Assembly (NCBI RefSeq): GCF_016097415.1
Contig: NZ_JAEHGE010000001.1
Location: 25,001-89,000, forward strand
Length of the DNA: 64,000 nucleotides
Source: a sulfur-oxidizing endosymbiont of Gigantopelta aegis
Lineage (GTDB): Bacteria > Pseudomonadota > Gammaproteobacteria > GRL18
Direction: 5' to 3'
Below are positions 18,098-27,262 of this stretch, in pieces (position 1 is the stretch's first letter; every line of letters begins with the position of its first letter). The translations under genes and the position numbers were made by a program. The notes beneath the pieces are model-generated. The model searched no databases and was not told the origin of the DNA. It saw only the letters and a program-made list of their open reading frames with translations.

Positions 18098-19105
18098 ATG
18101 CGTCATCAAGTACAAATTCAACCCAGTGAACACAAATTTTATGTTGAAAAAAACGAAACCATACTGAACGCAGCCCTGCGTCAAGGCATCAACTTGCGTT
18201 ATGGATGTCGAAACGGAGCCTGCGGTGCTTGCAAGGGTAAACTGCTGAGTGGCGATATCAGCTATGACAAAGATCCGATGGCACTGAGCGATGACGATAA
18301 AGCAGAAAATCTCGTGCTCTTCTGTGCCGCCTTAGTTGATTCATCACTGGTCATTGAAGTTGATGAAGTTGAATTAGATAGTGCCATTGAAATAAAAACC
18401 CTGCCCTGTCGCATCCACGATATGCATCTATTAGCAGATGACGTGATGCAGATTTTCATTAAATTACCAGCATCCGAACGCTTACAGTTTTTACCCGGAC
18501 AATACATTGATATTTTATTAGAAGATGGTCGCCATCGTAGTTTTTCTATTGCCAATGCGCCTCATAATGATGAATTTTTAGAACTGCATGTCCGTCAGGT
18601 AGAAAAGGGCCTGTTCACCGGTAAAGTTTTTTCCAGCATGAAAAACAAGGATTTACTCAGGATTGAAGGCCCTCATGGTAGCTTCTTCTTCCATGAAGAT
18701 TCTAATAGAGATATCTTACTAATGGCTGGTGGCACTGGCTTTGCACCGATTAAGGGTATTGTTGAACATCTAATAGAAGAACAGGTAACACGTCCTGTTC
18801 ACCTCTATTGGGGGGTGCGAACTGAAGCTGATTTGTATATGGGTGATTTAGCTGAGCAATGGGTGAAAGATTTCCCCAATATTCACTTTGTTCCGGTATT
18901 ATCTGATGCGGGTGATACTTGGTCGGGGCGCACAGGCTATGTGCATGATGCGGTGTTAAGTGATTTTGATGACTTAGCAATGTTTGACATTTATACTTGC
19001 GGACCACCGGCAATGATTAAAGCGGCAGAAACGGCATTTCTCGCCAAGGGTATGCATAAGAAGCAATTCTTTTATGATTCGTTTGATTTTGCGAGTGACC
19101 AGTAG
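18098..19105 (+). CDS. 2Fe-2S ferredoxin/FAD NAD(P)H reductase (CDP-6-deoxy-glucoseen-reductase-like)
   Basis: 335 residues. Domains in order are: plant-type 2Fe-2S ferredoxin with Cys37, Cys42, Cys45 (YGCRNGACGACKG) and Cys76; FAD-binding barrel with RSFSIANAPH; and NAD(P) domain with GGTGFAPIKGIVEHL and CGPPAMI. This is the AscD/RfbI-type arrangement of electron-transfer reductases, passing hydride from NAD(P)H through FAD to the cluster and on to a partner oxygenase or dehydratase. No partner gene is adjacent. The annotation as a deoxysugar enzyme is by family resemblance; a role as a general flavin or ferric reductase is equally possible. Confidence 0.75.
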   Translation: MRHQVQIQPSEHKFYVEKNETILNAALRQGINLRYGCRNGACGACKGKLLSGDISYDKDPMALSDDDKAENLVLFCAALVDSSLVIEVDEVELDSAIEIKTLPCRIHDMHLLADDVMQIFIKLPASERLQFLPGQYIDILLEDGRHRSFSIANAPHNDEFLELHVRQVEKGLFTGKVFSSMKNKDLLRIEGPHGSFFFHEDSNRDILLMAGGTGFAPIKGIVEHLIEEQVTRPVHLYWGVRTEADLYMGDLAEQWVKDFPNIHFVPVLSDAGDTWSGRTGYVHDAVLSDFDDLAMFDIYTCGPPAMIKAAETAFLAKGMHKKQFFYDSFDFASDQ

Positions 19106-19127
19106 CATTCTACTCAAATCACACTTC

Positions 19128-19156
19128 AGCGTGGGCACAAAAAGCGTGCCCACGCT
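19128..19156. repeat. REP-like hairpin between convergent genes
   Basis: AGCGTGGGCAC and GTGCCCACGCT form an 11-bp perfect stem around AAAAAGC. The same core, in the opposite orientation and with the same GAAGTGTG/GAAAGTGTG flank, occurs at 49801. It sits between two convergent genes and probably acts as a bidirectional terminator. Confidence 0.7.
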
Positions 19157-19172
19157 ACTAGCATTTTTAAGA

Positions 19173-20426
19173 CTAGCATTGATTTAAGGCTAACATTGCT
19201 GGTAATTCAGAGTCCAGTCCCACTTTTTCCTTATCCTTCTTTTGCGCACTGAGTAGCAAGCCTTCACGATAACAGTTCATCGCTTCAACAGAGTCTGCCA
19301 ACTGCGTTTCATATAGCTCGCCTAAAACCTGATAGGCTTCAGTACTGGGAGCGACCTTGATACTCTCATTCAGATAATCTCTGGCCTTGCCCCAGAGCTG
19401 ATTAGCAATGCTCAAACGCCCCAGGGTCAACAATAATTCCGCACTACGGCCATTATCACTAAGCCATGATTCCGCAGTTTCTAACTGCTTGGTGACATCC
19501 TGCTCATGAATCATGCCATACAATAAAATCAGCGCTGCATGCCAATGATGCTTAATGCCTTCTTTGATCAACTCCAATGCCTGTTCGTCTTTGCCAATGG
19601 CCAATAATATCTGACAATAATAATTGATCATTTCCGGCTCTGCACGGGTGACTTTAGGCAGGCGATTCCAGATAGCAGAAAGCTCATCGTGCTTATTGTT
19701 TTGTACTGCCTGAGCCATTAATTGCTTGCTCAGTGATTGCTCATACTGACTCAAAACATTAGCAGAAAAAATACTTTGCTTACGCAACTCTGGCAATAAG
19801 TTTTCCAAATCATTCCAACTATTCAATTGCTGATAGACACGGAACAACATTTTTAACACTTGCTTGTGCTTCGGTGCTAGATGACGCAAATGCATCAAAG
19901 TGGCCAATGCCTGCTCTGCCTGACCATCTTTAATTTGCAGCTCTGCCTGAGTCAAACCAATGGCAATATCTGCTTGGGGATCACTTTTATGAGCCTGTGA
20001 CAAATACAAGTCGCGCCGATGGGATGAACCATCTTCCTGAGCAGCACGGGCAGCGGCCAGATAATTTAAAATTGGCATACCACTGCTATTGGCACTTTTT
20101 CGTAAATGCTTCTCTGCTTCACGCCAATTGCCTTCAGCCAGTTCGATATAACCCTTATTACAACTCTTGATCGCTTTAACGGTCTTACGATTATGATTCC
20201 AGGCACCTAATTTTCCGGGCAATTTAATCGTTTTAAGCAGAAAGTAAGCCAGTAACAACAAGCCCGCAATAAAGAAACTTAGTACGCCTAAGAGTAATAC
20301 CAGTGTGCCTTCTACACTCCAGTCACCATGGCTGAGTAAGGCATAGCCGGGGTCTTCCTTGGCAATCAATGCCAGATAAACAGCTACAATTAAAAAACTC
20401 AGGGAATAGAAAAGCAGTTTTATCAT
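19173..20426 (-). CDS. hemY: HemY-type TPR membrane protein
   Basis: 417 residues. Two N-terminal membrane helices (residues about 1-25 and 42-65) are followed by the HemY_N region and tetratricopeptide-like repeats (TQAELQIKDGQAEQALATL, LGRLSIANQLWGKARDYL, YQVLGELYETQL). The gene is always last in the proteobacterial hemCDXY string. Its role in heme synthesis or its coupling to HemX is unsettled, and it is distinct from the protoporphyrinogen oxidase also called HemY in Gram-positives. It overlaps hemX by four bases. Confidence 0.85.
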   Translation of the reverse strand: MIKLLFYSLSFLIVAVYLALIAKEDPGYALLSHGDWSVEGTLVLLLGVLSFFIAGLLLLAYFLLKTIKLPGKLGAWNHNRKTVKAIKSCNKGYIELAEGNWREAEKHLRKSANSSGMPILNYLAAARAAQEDGSSHRRDLYLSQAHKSDPQADIAIGLTQAELQIKDGQAEQALATLMHLRHLAPKHKQVLKMLFRVYQQLNSWNDLENLLPELRKQSIFSANVLSQYEQSLSKQLMAQAVQNNKHDELSAIWNRLPKVTRAEPEMINYYCQILLAIGKDEQALELIKEGIKHHWHAALILLYGMIHEQDVTKQLETAESWLSDNGRSAELLLTLGRLSIANQLWGKARDYLNESIKVAPSTEAYQVLGELYETQLADSVEAMNCYREGLLLSAQKKDKEKVGLDSELPAMLALNQC

Positions 20427-21622
20427 CGGCTTGCCTCTTGCTGCTTTTCTAATTCTTTTTGGTAGCTACGCAAGACTTTTATCGAGCCGGAAATGTCTGG
20501 CATCGTGCTGCTGATGGTCATGCCTTGTAAGGCTTTAAGTTCCGCAACGGCCTGTTTTACCTGCGGGGTTTCCAAGTCAAAAAAAGTTTCCAGCCATTGC
20601 ACTGCTTCTTTGGTACTGTCAATAAACAAGTCTTGTTGACCCATCAATAATGAGCGACGTGCGGTTTCCAACTTAAGTTGCAAGTTTTGCTGTAGGAAAA
20701 ACTGTTCTTTGGGAGTCATCAAGGCCTTAGGTTTTTCTCCTAGCTGTCTCAGTGCCACCAGACTTCTCAATTCATGGAGAAACTCCCTGCCAGCCTGTTG
20801 TAAGTCAGCCGCATCGTGCGAGGCCTGTTTCTCCTTCAGTGCGGCAATTTTTTCTTTTGAATTCACTTGAGTGTATTTTATAGGCAAATTAGCGTTGGCT
20901 TTAATAACACTGCTCAGACGCGCTGCCATACCGACCACATCCGGCTGTTGCAGCGCTTTTAGGCTTTGAATTTCATCACGAATTTTTGTTCTAGATTCGA
21001 TAGTACCCGGATCGCCGGTATCCAAAAGACGTGAATCAGCTGCTTCTAGTGCTGCAATGGCCGTGGCAACATCCTGTTGCAGTTGCAAACTATGATTAGC
21101 AATGAGTAATAGATATTCGACTTCAGACAGAACCCAACCAATACGCTCACGGCCTTTTTGTTTGAACAGGACATCAATGGATTGCAACATTTGTTGGTTG
21201 CTGACGGCTAAAGTCTTAGATAGTTTGCTGGTAGCCTGTTGTTGATTAGCCACCTGAGTTTGAAACTGTTGCTGCGTCGAAGTAACACGGCCTATTTTGT
21301 CTGTCAGGCTGGTGATTTGACCACTGACTTCCCCATCCACTTTAATACTGACCGCTGTCAATTGATCACGGGTATTAGCCAATTGCTGTGCTAAGTCAGC
21401 ACGATTTTTTTCCATACTCTGAAAGAGTAGGAAACTGGCTCCGCCTGCACTGAGAGAGAAAATCAATGCCAGAAAAATAAATGCAGTCCCCATAGATGAA
21501 GCATTCTTTTGTTGACTATGCTCTGCTTGTTCTTCTGCTACCTGAGTCTTAGCCTGTTGAGACTTTGACTTGTTTCCTCTATCCCTATTACCGGCTGTGT
21601 TATTCACCTTATTTTTTTCCAT
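20423..21622 (-). CDS. hemX: HemX family protein
   Basis: 399 residues. A charged cytoplasmic N-terminus rich in K, Q and E is followed by one membrane helix (FIFLALIFSLSAGGASFLLF, about 48-68). A long coiled-coil (SMEKNRADLAQQLANTRDQL and following) and the HemX domain with WVLSEVEYLLLIANHSLQLQ complete it. Although named uroporphyrinogen-III methyltransferase-like, HemX lacks a methyltransferase fold and is probably a membrane-anchored scaffold. It lies between hemD and hemY on the same strand. Confidence 0.85.
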   Translation of the reverse strand: MEKNKVNNTAGNRDRGNKSKSQQAKTQVAEEQAEHSQQKNASSMGTAFIFLALIFSLSAGGASFLLFQSMEKNRADLAQQLANTRDQLTAVSIKVDGEVSGQITSLTDKIGRVTSTQQQFQTQVANQQQATSKLSKTLAVSNQQMLQSIDVLFKQKGRERIGWVLSEVEYLLLIANHSLQLQQDVATAIAALEAADSRLLDTGDPGTIESRTKIRDEIQSLKALQQPDVVGMAARLSSVIKANANLPIKYTQVNSKEKIAALKEKQASHDAADLQQAGREFLHELRSLVALRQLGEKPKALMTPKEQFFLQQNLQLKLETARRSLLMGQQDLFIDSTKEAVQWLETFFDLETPQVKQAVAELKALQGMTISSTMPDISGSIKVLRSYQKELEKQQEASR

Positions 21623-21688
21623 TCAGTTTTCCTACCAACGAATTCTTACAGTCAAACACTGCTATTTTTATTTTTAGTTAATTTATTG

Positions 21689-22543
21689 TTAGCTACTTTT
21701 ATCATTAAGTTTAGCCCATTCCAGCACACTTTCCAGCATCGCTTCATTTGTCGCATTTGAGGCCATCAGAAGCGTATTTGTAAAGCCCATCTGTCGAGCA
21801 TTATCCCGCATTTTTTCAGTGACAAGCAATAAGGGAGTCTGCCATAAACATTGCAATGCCTGATTGCTGATTGCTTTGGGTAGCGTCTCCACCATAGCTT
21901 GTAAATTTTGCAGACCTTCATTAGAGGTCAGACAAATAAGATCCAATGCCGGGTTTTTGTCATCATTTGAAATAAACAAACGCCTTAAAAGGGGCTGTGC
22001 CGCCGTCGCTAACTGCCGTCGATAGACTTCCACATACGCCACCTTAGCACCTCGTTCTCGCAAGGTGTTAGCCAACAACTCCCGACCACCTTCGCCGCGA
22101 AGAATCAGTACTGAAGCTCCATTAATTTGCTCTTCGGACAGCGCTGGCAATGCCAGCAGGGCTTCACTATTGTACTGCTCCAGAGGGTAGATATCCGGCC
22201 TACGCCCTAACAATTGCAACATTTTATCGGCACTGGCCTGACCAATGGTGACCAGCTTTAGAGTATCAGGTATTTTGCCCTGCCCAAGCAAAGCGGCAAG
22301 ACCATGTTCCACCGCATTAGGACTAATAAAAATGGCCAGGGAAACCGTATCAAGCGCCTGGAGTAAGGCTATTTCACTTTGTTTCAGTGGCGTCACAACA
22401 ATATCGATAAGTGGCAAGCAAATAGGCTCTGCGCCCTGTTTTGCCAGCATAGCACAAAAAGCCTCAGCCTGATGTGCCGGGCGAGTCACTAAAATACGGG
22501 CGGCAGCTAATAAATTATCTACATTGTGTGCTTCTGTCATCAT
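21689..22543 (-). CDS. hemD: Uroporphyrinogen-III synthase
   Basis: 284 residues. Two-domain HemD4 fold with ILVTRPAHQAEAFCAML at the start, the AIFISPNAVEHGL segment near 90, GEGGRELLANTLRERGAKV near 150 and LICLTSNEGLQNL near 200. It closes the linear hydroxymethylbilane ring with inversion of ring D. hemC, usually just upstream, is not here; the preceding gene runs divergently. The operon therefore begins with hemD and runs into hemX and hemY. Confidence 0.88.
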   Translation of the reverse strand: MMTEAHNVDNLLAAARILVTRPAHQAEAFCAMLAKQGAEPICLPLIDIVVTPLKQSEIALLQALDTVSLAIFISPNAVEHGLAALLGQGKIPDTLKLVTIGQASADKMLQLLGRRPDIYPLEQYNSEALLALPALSEEQINGASVLILRGEGGRELLANTLRERGAKVAYVEVYRRQLATAAQPLLRRLFISNDDKNPALDLICLTSNEGLQNLQAMVETLPKAISNQALQCLWQTPLLLVTEKMRDNARQMGFTNTLLMASNATNEAMLESVLEWAKLNDKSS

Positions 22544-22681
22544 TCTAGCAACAGCTTCCAGATTACTGATTCCAATTTTTTATCATTGAATAAATTGTAA
22601 CAAATATGGCTTAATTTCTCGCTATTTTCTCTATTTTAAGTCTATACTTTATACCATCATCTTTAATATTACAGGTAAAAA

Positions 22682-23212
22682 ATGTTGTTTTTAACAATAA
22701 AAAACACGCTGCTAATGACGCTTATTTTATTGCTGAGTTTATTAGCGCCACTCATATTAGCCGATCATAAAACCACGACCGAGATGCATCGCCCCTCCAT
22801 AGTGCCAATCAGCAACCTTGCCCAATTGGCGACTCTGGCTAAAAAAAGACAATTACCCATTTTATTATTGTTTAGTACCGAAGGCTGTCCTTATTGCGAA
22901 CAAATAAAGGAAGAATTTCTTGTCCCCATGCTGATATCAGGTGAATATACCCATAGAGTCATTATTCGTGAATTAGAAGTCGCTGATGAAACCGACATTA
23001 TTGATTTTAGCGGCAAAAAAATCACTAGCTATGCATTCAGTCGCCGCTATAAAGTGCGCTTATTCCCCACCACAGCCTTTATCGACCATCAAGGCACTGC
23101 CTTAACAGAAAATATTATTGGCATTAACACCCCCTCTCTTTTCGGCGGGACCCTCGATGACCATATTGATGATGCATTAAGCTTAGTGAAAGGCCAATCA
23201 CCCCTGCAGTAA
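22682..23212 (+). CDS. Periplasmic thioredoxin-fold protein with CPYC motif
   Basis: 176 residues. The hydrophobic N-terminus (TLILLLSLLAPLILA) is a signal peptide. The fold contains FSTEGCPYCEQIKEEFLVPM with a CxxC pair and a cis-Pro region RLFPTTAFIDHQG, as in SoxW-like and other thiol-disulfide proteins. It would act in the periplasm. It lies directly ahead of a two-component pair on the same strand, but the 52-base gap contains no terminator I can see, so co-transcription is possible. The substrate is unknown. Confidence 0.65.
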   Translation: MLFLTIKNTLLMTLILLLSLLAPLILADHKTTTEMHRPSIVPISNLAQLATLAKKRQLPILLLFSTEGCPYCEQIKEEFLVPMLISGEYTHRVIIRELEVADETDIIDFSGKKITSYAFSRRYKVRLFPTTAFIDHQGTALTENIIGINTPSLFGGTLDDHIDDALSLVKGQSPLQ

Positions 23213-23264
23213 TTGCCTTTAAACTAGAGTAGAATGAGTAATTTCACACGCATTTAATGACTTA

Positions 23265-23948
23265 ATGACACATATTTTAGTAGTTGAAGACAATCCGGAT
23301 ATTTTAAGTAATTTACATGATTATTTAAGCTTAAAAGGCTATATCATTGACTGTGCCGATAATGGTCTCACGGCCTTACACCTCATTAGTTCGCAAAGTT
23401 ATGATTTAATTATTCTCGACATCATGTTGCCCGGTGTTGATGGTCTGAGTATTTGCCATAGTCTGAGAAACGATGCACATTTGAACACGCCCGTGATCAT
23501 GCTTACTGCTAGGGATCAACTCGAAGACAAACTCTTAGGTTTTCAAAATGGAGCTGACGACTATCTGGTTAAACCCTTTGACCTCAGCGAATTACTGGTG
23601 AGAGTGGAAGCCATTTTACGTCGTAGCCAAGCCAAGGATTTGCACAGTGAACTACAAGTTGGTGATTTAAAATTCAACCTCAATACCATGAGTGTCAGTC
23701 GTGCAGGTGATACGATCCAACTCAAGCCTGCCGCCTTGAAAATCTTACAAAAACTGATGCAAGCCTCACCCAATGTGGTCAAAAAAGAAACCCTGGAAGA
23801 ATTACTCTGGGGAGATGACTTGCCGGATAAGGACAATTTAAAAGCACATATCTATTTATTACGGAATAAAATTGATAAACCCTATCAACAAAAACGATTG
23901 ATCACCGTACATGGTTTCGGCTACAAACTCATTGCCAATAATGATTAA
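23265..23948 (+). CDS. OmpR/PhoB-family response regulator
   Basis: 227 residues. Receiver domain with the acidic pocket Glu8/Asp9, phospho-acceptor Asp52 (IILDIMLPGVDG), Thr81 and Lys103 (DDYLVKPFD). A winged-helix domain (LKPAALKILQKLMQAS, DNLKAHIYLLRNKID, HGFGYKLI) follows. The downstream histidine kinase gene starts two bases after the stop, so the two form a cognate pair. Targets unknown. Confidence 0.88.
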   Translation: MTHILVVEDNPDILSNLHDYLSLKGYIIDCADNGLTALHLISSQSYDLIILDIMLPGVDGLSICHSLRNDAHLNTPVIMLTARDQLEDKLLGFQNGADDYLVKPFDLSELLVRVEAILRRSQAKDLHSELQVGDLKFNLNTMSVSRAGDTIQLKPAALKILQKLMQASPNVVKKETLEELLWGDDLPDKDNLKAHIYLLRNKIDKPYQQKRLITVHGFGYKLIANND

Positions 23949-23950
23949 GC

Positions 23951-25234
23951 ATGCTTAAACATCAAAAACACAGCCTACACCAAGTTATAAAAAGTGCTTT
24001 TTTTCGCCTCACGGCCGCCGTCAGCATCAGCTTTGCCATCGTGTCCATCAGCCTGATCAGCTTTACTGAAAATAATTTGTTCATCCCCCATATGCAACAT
24101 GACTTTGAGCACATGATACATATTCATGCAATGCACACGGGTTTTGTTGTCGATCATTATAAAGATTCTGTTTTTTATCGCACCGATAAAGAGACTATGC
24201 ATCGTTTGCCCAGCTATTTACAATCGCTGTCTGTGGGTAAACATGAAGTGCTACACAATGACAAAGCATTTCATATTTTAGTGAAACAGGATGGCCAATT
24301 TCGCTATTTTTTTGAGGTCAATGAAAGTGACTTTGAGCAAATGGAACAAATGATTATTGCCATCATTGTTATTGCCATGTTTCTTAGCTGGACCGTGGCC
24401 AGTTTTTCCAGTCGTTTCTTGTCCCGAAAAATACTCGATCCCATTCAAGTGCTTTCCGATAAAATACGTCTGATGGATCAGAACATGAGTAATATCCATC
24501 TCATTGATGAATTTGCCGATGATGAAGTGGGACAGCTCGCCCGTTTTTTTGATGATTATAATCACAAAATCAACACCTATCTCACCCGAGAAAAATTATT
24601 CACCAGTGATGTCAGCCATGAACTACGCACACCGCTAATGGTGATCAGTAGCTCTTGTGAACTACTCTTGGCACAATCCGAAATAGAAACACACTCAGAA
24701 TCAAAACAACAGGCGCAATTATTAAAAATACAATCCGCCTGTCAGGAAATGAAAAGCCTGGTCACTATCTTTTTAGCCCTGGCACGAAATGATGAAGTTA
24801 ATCCCAACCTGACCAGCCTATCGGAGGTTTTAAGTCAGCAGTATGAAAAATATTTGCCCATAGCTGAAGCAAAGGGGCTTAAACTCATTTGTCTGCCCGA
24901 CAATGATGCCAGCCATACAGAAAAACGTTATTCAGAAGAATTTCTCACCATTATTATCGGCAATTTACTGGGCAATGCCATTAAGTACACCTTGCAAGGT
25001 GAAATTGTTATCAGCTTTAATGAGCAAGGTTTTTCCATTCGTGACACCGGCCCCGGCATTCCCGATGAAATTGCTGATTCAGTGTTTGATCCCTTCATTC
25101 AATATAAAACCAATCAAAATGATGGTATTGGCCTTGGCTTATCCATTGTCAAACGCATTTGTGAAAAGAAAGGCTGGGAAGCACACATTGAAAGTGACAA
25201 AGACAAGGGCACGATAGTAAGCATTGTTTTTTGA
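23951..25234 (+). CDS. Membrane sensor histidine kinase
   Basis: 427 residues. Membrane helices at about 17-38 and 128-152 bracket a periplasmic sensor loop of about 90 residues rich in His (EHMIHIHAMHTGFVVDHYKD). A HAMP-like linker, the H-box FTSDVSHELRTPLMVI, an N-box NLLGNAIKYT, a DTGPGIP G1 box and IGLGLSIVKRI follow. It phosphorylates the OmpR-type regulator encoded upstream. The His-rich periplasmic loop could bind metal, but this is only inference. A TlpA-like thiol protein gene follows after a 91-base gap. Confidence 0.85.
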   Translation: MLKHQKHSLHQVIKSAFFRLTAAVSISFAIVSISLISFTENNLFIPHMQHDFEHMIHIHAMHTGFVVDHYKDSVFYRTDKETMHRLPSYLQSLSVGKHEVLHNDKAFHILVKQDGQFRYFFEVNESDFEQMEQMIIAIIVIAMFLSWTVASFSSRFLSRKILDPIQVLSDKIRLMDQNMSNIHLIDEFADDEVGQLARFFDDYNHKINTYLTREKLFTSDVSHELRTPLMVISSSCELLLAQSEIETHSESKQQAQLLKIQSACQEMKSLVTIFLALARNDEVNPNLTSLSEVLSQQYEKYLPIAEAKGLKLICLPDNDASHTEKRYSEEFLTIIIGNLLGNAIKYTLQGEIVISFNEQGFSIRDTGPGIPDEIADSVFDPFIQYKTNQNDGIGLGLSIVKRICEKKGWEAHIESDKDKGTIVSIVF

Positions 25235-25281
25235 TCGGTCAATACGTATTATCAATAGCGTCATTATTTTTTATAATTGCC

Positions 25282-25309
25282 TTAACTATTAACTATTAAC
25301 TATTAACTA
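25282..25309 (+). repeat. Four perfect tandem copies of TTAACTA
   Basis: TTAACTA is repeated four times without a break, ending 16 bases before the start of the TlpA-like gene. This is a slippage-prone track in the 5' region of that gene and might act as a phase-variable or spacing element. Confidence 0.95.
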
Positions 25310-25325
25310 GAGTGGTATTCAGCGT

Positions 25326-25844
25326 ATGAAAATAACATCTCGCCTCATTGTCTCAATATTTAGCTTATTTTTTTTCTTGAGCGCAGCTAACCTTCACGCT
25401 GAAAAAATACCTGAGCTATCATTAATGGGCATTGATGATCAGCAACATGCAATGAGTGACTATATCGGCAAAGGTAAATGGGTGATTGTTAATATCTGGG
25501 GTCCCAAGTGCCCACCCTGTGTTGAAGAAATGCCGGAACTACAAAGCTTTCATGAAGATCACCAAAATAAGGATGCCATTGTCGTTGGTATTGCCATTGA
25601 TTATCCAAGCTTTGGCCCCGGCAATGCACAGGATGTGCGTGAGTTTGCTGAAGACAATTTTATTTCTTATCCCCTACTCTTAGGTGATACACAAAGCAGT
25701 GAACAGCTTGGCGCAGGTCCCTTAAGCGGTACACCGACCACCCTATTATTTACCCCTTCTGGCAAGCTTGAAGGTATGCAAGTTGGCGCCATCACACAAA
25801 AAATTCTCGAAGATTTTATAGCCTCAAACCCAGTCCAGCCTTGA
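25326..25844 (+). CDS. TlpA-like periplasmic thiol-disulfide protein
   Basis: 172 residues. Signal peptide (VSIFSLFFFLSAANLHAE), then a redoxin domain with WGPKCPPCVEEMPELQ and a typical beta-hairpin insertion (GIAIDYPSFGPGN). The active site CPPC matches TlpA/ResA-type reductases that keep cytochrome or other apo-protein thiols reduced. It follows the histidine kinase gene. A second TlpA-like protein is encoded at 49918 and shares little sequence beyond the active site. Confidence 0.8.
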   Translation: MKITSRLIVSIFSLFFFLSAANLHAEKIPELSLMGIDDQQHAMSDYIGKGKWVIVNIWGPKCPPCVEEMPELQSFHEDHQNKDAIVVGIAIDYPSFGPGNAQDVREFAEDNFISYPLLLGDTQSSEQLGAGPLSGTPTTLLFTPSGKLEGMQVGAITQKILEDFIASNPVQP

Positions 25845-26032
25845 ATCTTACAATCATAACCTATGGTTGACCCTAGGTCGCTCTGGGGTACGCTCCGGTT
25901 ACATCACTGATATTATTATCCTAAGCTAGCATTACAAACTTACTCATACTATTTCTTTAAAAATAATGAGTATTCAATAGTAATGAGCTGTTTTTAATAG
26001 AATCAAACTATTTTTATAGATAGGATAAAAAA

Positions 26033-27016
26033 ATGAAAATAATAAAGAACTTCACCCGATTAGCCGCGACCACACTGATGGCAAGTGCCATTTTAAGTGC
26101 GCCAACTTTCGCTGCAAAAGATGCAGGACATGGGCATGACTACCGTACTTTCCACGCTGATAACAAAATCGACTATGGCAACATTGGTGCATCTTATACC
26201 TCTGACCTGGTCATGTATTTAGCTGGTAACCAGTTCATGGTGATGAAAGAATTGATTCAGGATTTTCAAGGCAAAAACTCTGATATTAAAACGATCTATG
26301 TTGAAACCATTCCACCGGGCCAAATCCTAAAAGGACAAATCTTAAAGCAGGGTGAAATTGACGGTCAAAAGACAGCTCAAAACCCTGATTTATATGCCAG
26401 TGTAAACCTTGGACACCTTAAGAAGTTAAAAGCTAAGGGCGTTATGAGTGATTATAAAATATACACTCACAATAAGCTTGAGCTAATGGTCGCTAAGGGC
26501 AATCCTAAGGGTATTAAAGGTGCAAAAGACTTAGGTAGAGATGACCTAGTACAATCACACCCAAATCCTTTAACTGAAGGTATCTTCAAGTTCTATGGTT
26601 CACAAATGCTTAAAGACCTGGGTTTATATGAAAAAGTAACCGCGGGTAAAAAATGTAAGGGTTGTTGGGCAATCGAAGGCAAAACTTGGTTCACTAAGCG
26701 TCATCACCGTGAAACCCCTTACCGTATTGAAAATGGTCAGGCTGATGTTGGTATCGTTTGGACAAGTGAAGTAAAACATGCTCTTGCTGAAGGCCGTAAA
26801 GTTGAAGGTGTTGCCATTGCCGCACCATTCAACATGGGACATAAAGTCGGTTATGCTATCGGCTCTTTAAGCACGGGTAAAAACCAGAAAAACGCTAGCC
26901 GTTTTCTTGCATATTTGAGCACCTCTCAAGCCCAGGATATTTATGCAAAATATGGTTTTGTTAAAGCCACTGCTGAAGATCTAAAACTTAAGCCAATCCC
27001 TAGTAAGAAAAAATAA
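26033..27016 (+). CDS. Periplasmic solute-binding protein, ligand unknown
   Basis: 327 residues with a signal peptide cleaved near TFAAKDAG. The type II periplasmic-binding fold is suggested by YTSDLVMYLAG, KLELMVAKGNPKGIKG, HPNPLTEGIFKFYGS and QADVGIVWTSEV, features shared with molybdate/sulfate and PstS-like receptors. A KKCKGCWAIEG loop holds two Cys that could be disulfide-linked. No transporter genes are next to it. The neighbour is a sensor kinase with its own periplasmic-binding domain, so the protein may deliver ligand to that sensor instead of to a permease. Two hairpins, one a clear terminator, separate it from the kinase gene. Confidence 0.65.
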   Translation: MKIIKNFTRLAATTLMASAILSAPTFAAKDAGHGHDYRTFHADNKIDYGNIGASYTSDLVMYLAGNQFMVMKELIQDFQGKNSDIKTIYVETIPPGQILKGQILKQGEIDGQKTAQNPDLYASVNLGHLKKLKAKGVMSDYKIYTHNKLELMVAKGNPKGIKGAKDLGRDDLVQSHPNPLTEGIFKFYGSQMLKDLGLYEKVTAGKKCKGCWAIEGKTWFTKRHHRETPYRIENGQADVGIVWTSEVKHALAEGRKVEGVAIAAPFNMGHKVGYAIGSLSTGKNQKNASRFLAYLSTSQAQDIYAKYGFVKATAEDLKLKPIPSKKK

Positions 27017-27047
27017 TAATTAGTATCCATCCGTTTATTGCATTTGG

Positions 27048-27083
27048 TTGAGCTTCCCTCTTCTAAAGAAGGGGGAAGCTCAA
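27048..27083. terminator. Strong hairpin after the solute-binding-protein gene
   Basis: TTGAGCTTCCC and GGGAAGCTCAA pair, extended by CTTC/GAAG around TAAA. No T run follows, so it is better described as an mRNA-stabilising 3' hairpin than a full intrinsic terminator. Confidence 0.6.
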
Positions 27084-27140
27084 AGCTGGATTTACGGATG
27101 AACTCTAACAAACAATCATTAAACGCTTTCCTTTTTTAGC

Positions 27141-27176
27141 AAGAAACAGTTCGAATGGGCTGTTTCTTTTTTTTTC
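27141..27176 (+). terminator. Intrinsic terminator
   Basis: AAGAAACAG and CTGTTTCTT form a stem followed by a run of T. It ends transcription from the solute-binding-protein gene before the sensor kinase. Confidence 0.8.
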
Positions 27177-27262
27177 TGTTTTACCCGTATAATTTACTCG
27201 CTTTACGTTATTCTTTTTTATAATATGACCTATTCCTAATGTCCTGAGATCACTCTTAGCAT

